From Parelaphostrongylus tenuis (lineage: Eukaryota; Nematoda; Chromadorea; Rhabditida; Metastrongylidae), in the NCBI GenBank assembly GCA_019055375.1, contig JAHQIW010004523.1, positions 124,001 through 188,000 of the forward strand: 64,000 bases of DNA. The letters run 5' to 3'. Shown here piece by piece: positions 24,028-34,160 of this stretch. Each line of letters begins with the position of its first letter. Position 1 is the first letter of the stretch. The position numbers were made by a program, and so were the translations under genes. A model generated the notes under the pieces. That model saw nothing but the letters and a program-made list of their open reading frames with translations. It made no database searches and had not been told where the DNA came from.

Positions 24028-24449
24028 GTAGACCTGACAAACGGCTCAAAACATGTTATATCATTATCAGAACGTGAACGTTGTTGGTTTACCGCCGTCT
24101 TGATAAGGTATCTTTTTGAAAATTATTCCAAAATCAGATCCCACGATTTCTTATATTCAACTCGTTTCCTCGCATTCGTTCTCCACAAGGTTCCCAAGGT
24201 TTCCCCATTAGTACACCTATTGTTTCGATTGCCGCTTGAGGATCTCGTCATCTTTATGAATGCCTTATGATGCGGTCAGGACGAGTTTTCTTGCAATCTT
24301 GAAGAGGTAGTCGAGCTGGGGTGCTCACACGCGACTGCAAGAGAGGGTACGTGTGGGGTTCGAACCTGGGCCTTTCTCCTGATGGCCTACATCACTAACG
24401 ACTCGGTCAAAGGAGTATGGGCTCAAGGGATCGACTGAACCAAGGGACT

Positions 24450-24496
24450 GTGCTACTGAAGAGTCCTTGAGGACGAAACAGGCTTCTGTCTAGCAT
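24450..24496 (+). ncRNA. hammerhead ribozyme, family 2, intact second unit
   Basis: Identical to the 23981 copy across core, stem II and stem III. Stem I ends TAGCAT, so its outermost pair becomes G-U. Predicted cleavage after C24490; distance to the first cleavage site is exactly 469 bases. Confidence 0.92.
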
Positions 24497-25019
24497 GTAG
24501 ACCTGACGAACGGCTCAAAACATGTTATATCATTATCACAACATGAACTTTGTTAGCTTATCGCCGTCTTGATGAGGTATGTTTTTGAAAAATTTTCTAG
24601 CATCAGATCCCACGATTTCTTGCGTCTAACTCGTTTCCTCACATTCGTTCTCCACAAGGTTCACAAGATTCCCTCAGCAGTCCACCCGTTGTTTCGACTG
24701 CTGCTTGAAGATCTCGTCATTTTTTATTGATGTCTTATGATGCGGTCAGGGCGACTCTCCTTGTAATCCTGAAGAGGTAGTCGAGCTAGGTCGCCTGCAC
24801 GCGATTGCAAGAGAGTGCGAGGGTGTGGTTCGAACATGGGCCTTTCTCCCGATGGCCTGCATCACTAAAGACTCGGTCACAATCCTCCCTCTAAAAGTAT
24901 TGTGATCCTTTTTTTTTTGAATCGGCAAATGGTCTGTTGATGAAGTCGACTGCATAGCGCATCCCTCAGGAATTGATCACGCCGAAAAGCTCACTAACTT
25001 TTTGTATATACGAAGAGTT

Positions 25020-25145
25020 ACAAAGTGATGTGCAAAACCTTAGCGCCAGGTGGGACTAGAACCCGCACCTCACTATTTCCGGTAATGCGTGCTCTATCCG
25101 TTACACTACTGACGCCCATTTCGCACATCGCTCTTTTCACGCTAC
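25020..25145 (-). mobile_element. tRNA-like repeat, family F
   Basis: Minus strand: head GCGTCAGTAGTGTAACGG, T-arm GGGTTCTAGTCCCACC, flank TTTTGCACATCAC. Clearly related to the 14.1 kb copy but further decayed. Confidence 0.55.
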
Positions 25146-25389
25146 AGCGCAACACTGGGTATATATAAATATAACATCATATCACCGCAAAAAACCGGTT
25201 AAGGAAAAAGTAATTTCATTTGATCTTCAATAACTTTTTGTAATTGTGTTTAGTAGATGATGCATTGGGAAGGAGGATACGGTAGTCAGATTTTCGTGTA
25301 ATATCGGCCTATTTTATTTTTGACGCGTTTTTGCACTACCGTGTCCTGCTTTTGTTCGTTAATTACCTCGTTGCCGCGTTTGTTTCTCC

Positions 25390-25391
25390 AG
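25390..25391 (+). promoter_or_regulatory. probable trans-splice acceptor of second paralogue
   Basis: TTTCTCCAG precedes the ATG at 25422 by 30 bases, the same spacing as in the first paralogue. Confidence 0.5.
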
Positions 25392-25421
25392 AAATTGCAT
25401 AGATCAGAAGATTTTCTCGCA

Positions 25422-28400
25422 ATGTTTCGTTCGTATATGGAGGATACGGAAGATTACATGTTAAAATTTCGCGGACCCAGTTTCAATGCGATGATCGAGT
25501 TTGCCGCCATGAAGAAGCATTCGTTGATTCAAGAGGTGAGTGCCATTCGAAGGTGTTTATCCTGGAAATTCTGAGAAATCCAAGAGTCCTGGATCGAGAA
25601 GCGCGAAGAGGAATGTCGCTAGACGACGTAGAAATTGATCCATTGGATACCCAATAATGTGGAGTGCTGTGCAAAAGCATATGCGTCAGGCGGGATTCGA
25701 ACCCTGATCTCACTCTTTCCGGAAGGAAAAGAAAAGAAAGGAAAGGAAAGGAAAGGAGAAGAAAAAAGAATTTTCGTCCTCTTTTCTTGCTTTTCGGAAA
25801 GAGTGCGATCTGGGTTCGAATCCCGGCTGACGCAAATGCTTTTGCACAACACTCCACATTATTGCGTATACCACAACATCATACCTGTGCAAGTGACAGT
25901 CAAATAAAAGAATTGTGACTGATCCATTGGATATTTACAGTCTGTGGTGGAGAAAACAGGGAGAAGTCATGAGTATTGCATAAGTGAACTTTTATGTGCT
26001 TTTGTTTGTTTGTTTGTTTACAGAACTCGCGGTTGTTCTTTGTTTTCTGTACCTCGAGTTTTTTTTATGAATTGTGTTCTTGTGAGAATCAAGTGATATG
26101 TTAAAAGGTATCCTTTTACATTAGAGCGCATGTGGCGCAGTGGTTAGAGATGCTGCGCGTCGCACACAAGGTCAGTGGATCGATCTCACGCGCATGGCTC
26201 ACCAAGCCATCCATCTCTCCGGAGTCGTTTAATTGGTGCCAGACTGGCCGTAGGCTTGTCTGGGAGGATAAGCAGCCTTGACTTGGTCCAGCGCGAGGTC
26301 TTCGCGAGCCATTGTAAAGGCCAGAGATGCATTCAATCACCAAACGAAGTTGAAATCAAAGACGATTGCATAGTGCATTCCTAAGGGATTGATCAACGCC
26401 GAGAACTCTATTCTTTAATTTTTTATCATTTCAAATGGCTTACCTCATTGTGGTTGGGAAGTGTTTTAGGGCGTCGGACTGCGAAGTACAGTAAATTCAC
26501 CCCTACTTTTCCCCTCCGCCCTCCCCCCAGCGAGGCCAGCTAAGCTGAGAAAGAGTCTGACGATTCCATGTTTGAAACCCAGCTAAGAGTAAATTGTATC
26601 AGGAATGACCGCGGTCTTGGTAGCTACCAGTCGCAGGATGGTAATCTCCCTCTGATCCACGAGGGTCGGCGAGTGCTCTAAGAGGAAGGCGATCTGTGAA
26701 AACTCAGCTAGACTAGCTTCGGGACTCGAGGGGACAAAGCAGCTAAACCTAGTCCTTTTCATATGTTGAATCCGCATAAATCGTGAAGACGGACCTTCCA
26801 GGTATCCAAGTGCTAAGAGATATTCTAATAGGTTGTGAAGAAAGTTTGCGCCATCTTTCTTTTCTAATATGTTTTCTGCAATAAAATTGTATGATTTTAG
26901 TATCGTTCGGTTGCGCGTTTTCTTGCGAACAATCTTTTATATAAGTTGACTATATTTGCTTTGAAATTAAGAAATTAAGAAAGAAACAGAAAATTAAGAG
27001 AAAAATGAAATTGTCTTGGAAACAAATGCGCTTGTCACTCATGCACAAATGACGCGTAGCGAAAATGCTAGTGAAGACGGTTTCGACCATCTCAAGGACA
27101 CCTTGCAGATCAACTTCCTGTGAACGGCCCGTGCGCGACTGATCCTCCACAGTGTTCTCTCCAAGTTTGAACTTCGCGGACCACTTTGTAGCCAACCTTT
27201 TTACAATCGTGTCGTCGCTGCGCCATTTTTCAAGAGCAGCAAACTAATTTATTCCCCAATACAACTCCATCTCAAAGCAAGTATAGTTAGGTTGTATGCC
27301 AAAATATTCGTAAAGAAATTCGCAATCAGACGGTACCAAGGCCATACAGTTTTATCTCAGAAATCATATTAGAGAACCATGACGGCGCACACATTCTATA
27401 AATCCTACTAGTCATATTAACGCTTGAGGAGGCTGGACAACGTTAACTTTTATTAGTTACTGGTAGAAGAGTTGTGAGGGCTTTCTATTATTTCGTGACG
27501 GTCGTATATAGTATATATGATGAACTCTGGTAAATAGCTTTTGAAGATTTCATTACACTGTCCATTTCTAATTCTTTCTATCTTGACTGCCACTTGCAGT
27601 GGTATGATGTTATTAGTATACCCAATATGTCGAGTGCTGTGCAAAAACGTTTGCGTCAGCCGGGATTCGAACCCAGATCTCACTCTTTCTGTTCTCAAGT
27701 GGGTTCAGTGCCGATAGCAGCTGCCCCGCCAGACCGTCGACGGGCTGTGGCAGACAACGCGTTATAGCATAAATAAGAGTGCTGTACAAAACGAGCGTCG
27801 GTAGTGCAACTGTTAGCATACGCTCCCGGAAAGATTGAGATCTGGGTTCGAATCCCGGCTGACGCAAACGTTTTTGCACAGCACTCCACATATTGGGTGT
27901 ACTGTCCATTTCTATATTTTCTACATTTTTTACATCTTCTTCATTTAATCAGAAGATTTAGTAGGAGTTCCATCTAGGTGGAAGTTCGTACACCGTCGGA
28001 ACTCTCGGCTATTGTCATTGGAATGTCTGTATATGAAGTACTCAGAGATATGCCTGAATGTAACATTGTAAGTTAAAGAATCTAAATCAAGTCTTTATCC
28101 ATTCCGGATTCTTGTAGCTTTTGAGAAAACATCCAAAAAGAAAACTTTTCCCTGAAGCTTGTGAATGAAAATTGACTATATATCTAATTTATAGTTAATT
28201 AACGCAATGGACGTAGTAAAGCGAAAGCAGTCAAGACTAATGGATAAAGAGAAGATATTTCAATGGATGGATGAAAATCTGCCATCAAGGGTGTAAGTTC
28301 GCTTTGTTAGAAAACTAGTGATCTCCTCCAAAATTCAATAGTCATATGCCTGTCTTAACTACTCGAAGCTTAGTTGAAGTGCCCAAGTTTTTAGCGTGAC

Positions 28401-31197
28401 CACCACTTATGAATCAACGTTACATGCGTAAGTGTGATATGCGACTGTTTCTCCTGAGGTGTCCGATGAGTGCGTTGCCCAACTCAGTGTTCAAGCCATT
28501 TTTACCCATTGTGAAAAGCTTTCTACTTGCACATCTCTATAAATTTCGGAGGAACAGGATACTCTACAATAACCCTCCAGAATTCCCTTCCGAAGATCAA
28601 TTGCGTGAGTTTAGCATCTGTGCGACTTATATAACCAGCTCAAAAAAATAAGTTTGTTGTCTAATCTTGTTCACATTCATAGAAGATTCATTAGTGTTTT
28701 CTGCTTGGTTGTGCTTTGGGAAGATAAGCTTTTCATAAAAGGTTGTTTTGCAGCTCATGTCATCAATGTCCTTGGGCCTATAGATTATCTAGAACGTAAC
28801 TATCCTCATCTCGCCCGTGTGAAACGTGAAATGATTGTCAACATCACGCATTTCACCATCACTTACTGCTTGGATTGGATCTGGTATATCTTACTCATTA
28901 GAGGTTTTGAAACGTCATATCCTTCTAACTGGTTGTTTTTTCTTTATAGTGAGGTGCTGACTCTGAGGTCTGATCAGTATGGATTTGTGACATATAGCTA
29001 TCCAGTGTCTGACCGAGAAGAAGAGAGGGTAATGCCGATTTATGGCCATTATTGCTGTTTACTGAAATCTTTCAAGTTCTTAGAATAAGTTTGGCCCATT
29101 TTATAAGTACGATTATCTTATATTCAATTATATCATATCTTTCGATTCGAGTGTTTTCTTAAGACCACAGCTCAAAGATTCAATATGCCTGATAATCATT
29201 TCTTGAGCCACGCATGTCAGTGCATATTGGATCTTTGAGCTGTGGTCTCAAGAAAACACTTCGAATTTTTTGAATATACCAGCCAAGAGCAATCGAGTGT
29301 GCAACACTCTATGTTCGGCGAGATTTTCACTAGACATAGAGTGTAAAACGTTTGTCGTTGCTAACTCTTAGTGTGGGGACTGGAGCACCCACAGAGATTA
29401 ACAAAAGACGAGAAAGGGTAACTGCCCGACTGACGAGATCGCAAGAGCGAAACACGTCTATCGGGCTCTATGAGTCAGCCCTCTTTGACAGACCACAGTC
29501 ATGCGTGGCTCAAGAAATGATTATCAGGCATATTCAATTATAATATGAATAACAATAGTCGACCTCCTTCAATCAGGTTGTTCCATAAGTTTTGGCATTA
29601 AATCAGTCAACAGCAAATTCATTAATCAGGAGAAATTAAAATCGCATGATTTTGGTTTCGTTCAGATGCGCATTTTCTTTCGAATATTCTAGTATCCAAC
29701 TTGCCTATACTAGCTTTTATCAGAGCTATCTTGCTACTCATGCATGAATAACGCGTGGGTAAAATGCTCGTGAAACGGCTACAGAAAGGACGACTAGGAA
29801 GTGGTTCGCGAAGTTCAAAACGGAACAACTGGGATCAGTCTGTGGGATCAGTCGCTCTGGGGCCGTCCACAGGAAGTTCCATTAATCATGCGGACCGCTG
29901 CACTAGCACTATCCCCTACGCATCTGTAAGGAGCAAGCGGATTTGTTCCCACGACGGCTCCATCTTAAAGCAGGTATAGGCAACTTGTTTACCAGAATGT
30001 TCACAAGAAAATCCGCATCTGAACGAGACAAAATTCGTGCAACTGTAACTTCTCCTGGTGAATTAATTTGTGTTTACTGTTTCAGTGCGGAAACTTATGG
30101 AACGACCTAATATTGAGTTTGTGATTTACATGCTGTTTAGATCACTATGCCCCCATAACTGGGCATAATTTTGTAATGACTATCTTGACATTCCACTATC
30201 CACTAATTTGCCTCTGTTATCCACTAATTTCTATCATATTTACTTCCTTCTATGCACTGGTTGAAATATTACAGTGAGTGATAAGTGTCAGTTATCGTAA
30301 AGAGTGTTCATATCAAATGGATCTAGTAGATGAAAGATATAATATGTATTTATTCATCTGTAATGGTTACTATCAACTTTGTACGCTTAAAGCGATTACT
30401 TAATCCATATGATCTTTGTGCAGTTTAAAAGTACTTTCAGGACAGTCACTTGAGTCAGGAAGATGAGGATTTCCAGAGAAATGGTCGAGGATTTCCGAGA
30501 AAGAGAAAAGCTGAAAGGGAAAGATTTGACTACAATGATAATCGTAAGCGTAAAAAGGTGGTGTGTTGTTTAACGATATCGCTTTTTAATGGTCAAAAGT
30601 TTTACGAATAAGTTAGAAGACTATTATTTCTAGAGAATTGCTACTATTATCTATCAATTTAGGGCTCTCATTTTACGAGAAACGGTATTCCGATGGACGA
30701 GCCTGTCGCGACCGATACACAAAGTGTTAACGTAGAGGTAGGAAGACCAGCATTTATTACTAGGTTATGTTAGCATTACATTATTTATATGGTAGTGTGC
30801 AAGGATGAATATTGATTTACTCGATTCAAAGTTGTATAACGTTGATTATTGTGAATGTCGCCGATCTTACGATCTTGTGAGTGAGCTTAGATTTTCATCC
30901 TAGGAATCGGATACCGCTGGTCCATCAAGTGGCATATCGTCAACACCGATAAATCAGTTGGCATCCCGCATGGATGTCGAACAGCAGCCTGCATCATCGC
31001 AGGTTGGTGAGATTCCAACCTGTGGCGATAATGGCTTGCCCATCGACTCTACCATACAGGACGACTGGACAGAAATGTTGGATACGGCGTTCACTGATCC
31101 CAATCTACCATCAAACTATAAGGCATTGATTCGCGGTTTGGTTGCCAGTAATAGGGAATTGAAGAATGCTATAACTGTGATGGAGTCAGAGGAATAG
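25422..31197 (+). CDS. second tandem paralogue of the unknown nematode family; one splice junction out of frame
   Basis: Exons matching those of the first copy: 25422-25535, 27978-28067, 28195-28292, 28395-28604, 28754-28883, 28950-29028, 30441-30557, 30663-30737 and 30904-31197. The conserved helical region (LERNYPHLARVKREMI, ITYCLDW), a basic exon with RKRKAERER and NRKRKK (nuclear-signal-like), and the acidic C-terminus (WTEMLDTAFTDPNLPSNYK) are kept. Exon 4 has five bases between its acceptor and the conserved proline codons where the first copy has four, and a TGA at 28397-28399 sits in the conserved frame. Read with the phase of the first copy, the product would frameshift. Use of AAG at 28430-28431 as acceptor with a donor after 28290 would restore frame at the cost of about ten residues. 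So this is either a recently disabled copy, an altered splice form or a base error. Confidence 0.7.
25638..25862. repeat. foldback pair of family F tRNA-like units
   Basis: The left half (ending GATCTCACTCTTTCC at 25711-25725) is the complement of the right half (GAAAGAGTGCGATCTGG...CCACATTATT), with a purine-rich AAAGG/AAAAG spacer. Each half carries a GGTTCGAATCCCGCC-type T-arm. Read from either strand it gives a tRNA-like T-arm and a TTTTGCACA flank. Confidence 0.75.
26124..26415 (+). mobile_element. tRNA-derived SINE, family A, well preserved
   Basis: A box TGGCGCAGTGGTTAGAGATG at 26133-26152, full body, and the end GGGATTGATCAACGCCGAGA; in intron 1 of the second paralogue. Confidence 0.9.
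26826..27340 (-). mobile_element. mariner remnant
   Basis: Left end AGGTTGTGAAGAAAGTTTGCGCC resembles mariner terminal repeats (compare 37.99 kb). The minus strand at about 27000-27200 encodes KWSAKFKLGENTVEDQSRTG, the helix-turn-helix border of a mariner transposase. The catalytic region is missing or unreadable and no matching right end was found. Confidence 0.65.
27615..27900. repeat. foldback pair of family F tRNA-like units
   Basis: The minus-sense unit (about 27615-27700) and plus-sense unit (about 27795-27890) are complementary. The plus unit at 27798-27868 pairs as acceptor GCGTCGG/CTGACGC, D-arm GTGC/GCAT and T-arm CTGGG/CCCGG, but its anticodon stem has a mismatch and its loop lacks U33, so a working tRNA is unlikely. 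Located just before exon 2 of the second paralogue. Confidence 0.7.
29140..29545 (+). mobile_element. retrozyme-like family 1 element, single unit
   Basis: Bounded by GAGTGTTTTCTTAAGACCACAGCTC blocks, with a short inverted copy of the left end at about 29222-29262. Contains AGTGTGGGGACTGGAGCACCC and the ribozyme at 29424. In intron 6 of the second paralogue. Confidence 0.8.
29424..29466 (+). ncRNA. hammerhead ribozyme, family 1, slightly degraded
   Basis: Stem I GCCCGA/TCGGGC and core CTGACGA plus GAAA are intact. Stem II is GATC-GCAA-GAGC with one A-G mismatch, and stem III has changed from CACGTGT to CACGTCT. Predicted cleavage after A29460. Confidence 0.75.
29575..30108. mobile_element. 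mariner remnant with both ends
   Basis: Ends AGGTTGTTCCATAAGTTTTG (left) and the complement AGGTCGTTCCATAAGTTTCC (right) form a terminal inverted repeat of about 24 bases. The 534-bp interior keeps only broken words of a transposase (WFAKF-like near 29800). Confidence 0.7.
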
Positions 31198-31980
31198 CAA
31201 GCCTAGCGTCGAAATCTTTATTTCTTAATATTTTTGATGAAAATGTTCTTTGCTATTTCCTGTGGTGTTACGTGTCCTTGATAAACCACTTTATGTCAAA
31301 TGCCGATTTGAAAATATTGCATGGATTTTGAAATGCAATATCTGCCTTAGCAGTTTAGTTAGTGTTCTGCGGAAAAAATGGTTGTTAGCTGAAATCACTA
31401 GTTAATCTCCTCATTAAGTCTCAATCTGGCGCTTTCTTTGACTGTTGATGAATGAGACATCACTGAAACGATCTTTGGTCGTCTAGTTCAAGAGCACATA
31501 GCAATTCCTATTTTGATTTCTTTTGCAGAGGGTAATTCCTATTTATGTTCGCTATCTAATCTCCCTCCAAATGTTTTGTTTTGTTGTGTTTCTTTTGTTT
31601 CGGGATGCAATTTTGGATTGAATTTGCTGGGTCTGCAAAGTGTCACCTTGTGGCTCATCCTTACGATTGGTCCGTATCCGTAATAATACTTGCTATTTAT
31701 TCTCTTCTTTTGTGATCTATGCACATAAGGACTGTGAGCCTCTTACTATGATAAAAAGAAGTACGTAATGTATCATATCTGAGGTCATATTGGTGAACGA
31801 GTTTAAATCATTAGTGTTTTGATAGTGCGTTCGTTGTGCTTTCAGTCAATGTTTGTTCTGGTTTTCAATTCTCGGAATAGGAGAGAATTGAGGATTTAAA
31901 ACCAAGATTCATCATATGACAAGATATCAATCCTGCTAACAATTCTGTGTCCTTGCCATCGTCTCATTTTCATGTACTGC
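31198..31980. other. no gene seen; probable 3' flank of second paralogue
   Basis: No spliceable frame or repeat recognised. The first part presumably contains the 3' untranslated region of the paralogue. Confidence 0.4.
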
Positions 31981-31984
31981 AAGC

Positions 31985-32262
31985 TCTTGGCGATGATCAA
32001 TCCCTGAGGGAATCGTGATGCGTTCAATTTTACCAAGTATCGTTTGGCATGATTGGATGCATATTTAGCCTTGACATTAATTCGCAGTGGCCTACCGATC
32101 TGTCAAGTCACCGTTGGTATCCTCTCAGACAGATCCGGTACAATTTGCCAAGAGACGAAAGGTTTAGTGAGCACTGGGCGTAGAACTGAGCCACTGACCG
32201 CGTGTGTGTTGAAGGGCACATCTAGCCATTGTCTCCACGCACCCTGGCTATGCGTTAAACTA
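31985..32262 (-). mobile_element. tRNA-derived SINE, family A
   Basis: Antisense copy. The tail complement TTGGCGATGATCAATCCCTGAGG is at the low end; the head complement is eroded near 32225-32250 (GTGTGTTGAAGGGCACATCTAG). Confidence 0.65.
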
Positions 32263-32457
32263 AATTTGGATTGAAACTGAACCTCAGAGAAGTTTCCTCC
32301 AGGAAGGAGAGATAATTGGCCACTAGTGGGACCACTTCCATTTACGAGGCTTCAGCACATAGTGAAATTAATAACTACGATGAAGTGGTAAATTGTTGAA
32401 AAAACTTTCATGAGTTAATCTGATAAGGATATTACATATTTTGGGCCGATAGGTCTA

Positions 32458-32505
32458 GTGCTATATAGGCGCCTATTTCGTCCTATTGGGACTCATCAGT
32501 AGCAC
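32458..32505 (-). ncRNA. hammerhead ribozyme, family 2, intact, long stem III
   Basis: Minus strand: stem I GTGCTA/TAGCAC, core CTGATGA (complement at 32493-32499), stem II GTCC-CAATA-GGAC, GAAA (complement at 32476-32479), and a stem III made by the palindrome TAGGCGCCTA. Predicted cleavage follows the A complementary to T32464. Compared with the 23981 copy, stem III and loop II differ in sequence but pairing is preserved. The flanking repeat (about 32440-32600, with GGAATCGGCGCCGAG) is shared with 23.75-23.95 kb. Confidence 0.92.
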
Positions 32506-32884
32506 CTTCCCTCGGTTCCGTCGATCCCTTGAGGCGAAATAATCCACTAAAGGAATCGGCGCCGAGTAAAAACTAAGCACCCAAAGTAGGATGATGGTAT
32601 TACCTGACACTTTTATGAGTGGAAAAGATGGCTTGCTCTTTCCTGTTCAGCATATTCAGTTTCATTTTTGTAAAAAAAAAATCCGATTTCTATCTTTTTT
32701 TTTTGTCGCTAGGGTAAATCATGACCATTGTATAGAATAGACGAAGATTAGAATAGTCTGTGTATTAGCTATATGGTGTAAAACCAATTAGAATAGACAG
32801 GTCTATGACTGAGTGGCATACATTGTGGGTTTTATCCTTATCAGAAGTAGTAAGTTGAGGGCTCTTTTCCGTTCGGTAGCACGT

Positions 32885-33565
32885 GATGAAAAATAAATCC
32901 CTTTCGCCGGACAAGGACTTCTCATAAGAGTGTATTAGTTAATATTTGGAAGCATAAATCTCTGGTTAGTGCGGTACGTCGCCATTTTTCCAAAATACTT
33001 TCGTAACGGTGTGAAATGCAAAATATAATTATGTTTTACATCGGCCGCGCAATTTTACTGTTTCTTTGCTGGATGCTCGAAATGCGTATAAACGTGTAAA
33101 GGAAATCTTGTAATATCAGAGTTATATGTTTAATCGGAATTTCTTTTGAAGCAAAAGAAAATTTTTAATTGATTAACAAAATCGCACTTCACATGTGACT
33201 CGGCGAAGCGCTGTCGATCGATGGCCGTGTTGAAAAAGCGGCATCCCCTCTGCATGCGGCCCCAGCATAGCTTAGGTGCATGGGTCAATCAGCCTTATTT
33301 TCCCTGCTGGACTGCAGAGAAATGGTCTTACTAGAAAATAAACGCAGTATTGGAATCATTGATCTCTACGCTATCAAATGATCACTAATATTCTAAAGTT
33401 TGAGCTCTCTACTGCGAGAAATATGCGTGTGTGAAACATAAATATTTCCCCTACGCTCAAGCATTACAAAAAGACTTTCTCTAAAAACGATCACGTACTG
33501 CGTTAGCCGGAGATTTAAACTTTCGAATGTTTGCTTACATCCGTATAAAACTATTATTTATGTAA
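32885..33565. mobile_element. long-TIR foldback element, family M
   Basis: Left arm TTTCGCCGGACAAGGACTTCTC and right-arm words TGAAACATAAATATTT, GAGATTTAAACTTTCGAATG match the 22.8 kb copy. The outermost right end is lost. Confidence 0.65.
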
Positions 33566-33736
33566 ATAATCAAAGCCTTACCCGGGTTATTATGCCAGCG
33601 CCATACAAGTGTGTTTCGGAGTATCCATCGACTGAAAAGTGGTGATGGCACAGTGTCATTGCACATTGTGCCTCATCACATTCGCCTCCTTCCTCCTTGC
33701 TACAGTGCAGGGCTCAATGAGGGGGCGTGGGCCCCT

Positions 33737-33780
33737 GACGAGGAGGGCGAGACCTCCGAAACACGCGTGTATGACTCTGG
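33737..33780 (+). ncRNA. hammerhead-like motif without convincing stem I
   Basis: CTGACGA is followed by a strong stem II (GGAGG...CCTCC), then GAAA and the palindromic ACACGCGTGT stem III, the order expected for a short stem III hammerhead. The flanks that should form stem I (GGGCCC before, TGACTC after) do not pair, so it may be a decayed copy or a coincidence. Confidence 0.4.
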
Positions 33781-33949
33781 CATATTAACCTCGCATAAGG
33801 CTTTAAACATTCTTAAAAATCATATTGAATGTTTATTTTGGGCTTTCAAAAAATAGTCGATGCCTTGGACCACTCGTTTGAAACGTTCTTGTCCAGTTAG
33901 AGTGATCGGTTTTTTATCCTTTGATACCAAGCGGAAACGTAACGAGTTC

Positions 33950-34160
33950 AGTAGTTTCTTCTGTTAAGCAGTTCCGAGTTGTTTAATTATATTATTTATT
34001 GAATGTTAGCGAAGCAATAGAACAAGACAGTTAGTAATGCAGCATGAATATTACAATAATTGTGGTGGCTAACGTCATTAACACCTCGGAGGGGCTCAAC
34101 AGAAGAAAGTACTCATTTACTAAGCTATGCCGAGTTTAATGGATAGTCGGTACCGAGTTG
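33950..34160 (-). mobile_element. Penelope-like terminal fragment, ribozyme lost
   Basis: Shares CTTCTGTTAAGCAGTTCCGAG, GTTAGCGAAGCAATAGAACAA and GTGGTGGCTAACGT with the 41.5-41.7 kb copy, but diverges where the hammerhead should follow. Confidence 0.55.

Larger units (their letters stand above)
23940..24885 (+). mobile_element. tandem dimer of a 469-bp ribozyme-bearing unit (family 2)
   Basis: Two head-to-tail copies, about 23940-24418 and 24419-24885. Each starts near CAAAGGATTGACTGAACC or its variant, carries one hammerhead, and continues through GATCCCACGATTTCTT, CTCCACAAGGTT and TTATGATGCGGTCAGG. Each contains on the minus strand a tRNA-like segment with GACCGAGTC and a perfect B box (GGTTCGAACC, which is palindromic). 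Tandem units with one self-cleaving ribozyme each are what retrozymes and the schistosome Smα-type elements look like; that assignment is inference. Confidence 0.8.

Noticed and set aside
27798..27868. A functional tRNA gene
   Set aside because: Acceptor, D and T arms pair, but the anticodon stem has a mismatch, the loop lacks the invariant U33, and the unit is repeated as half of a foldback with the same flanks elsewhere.
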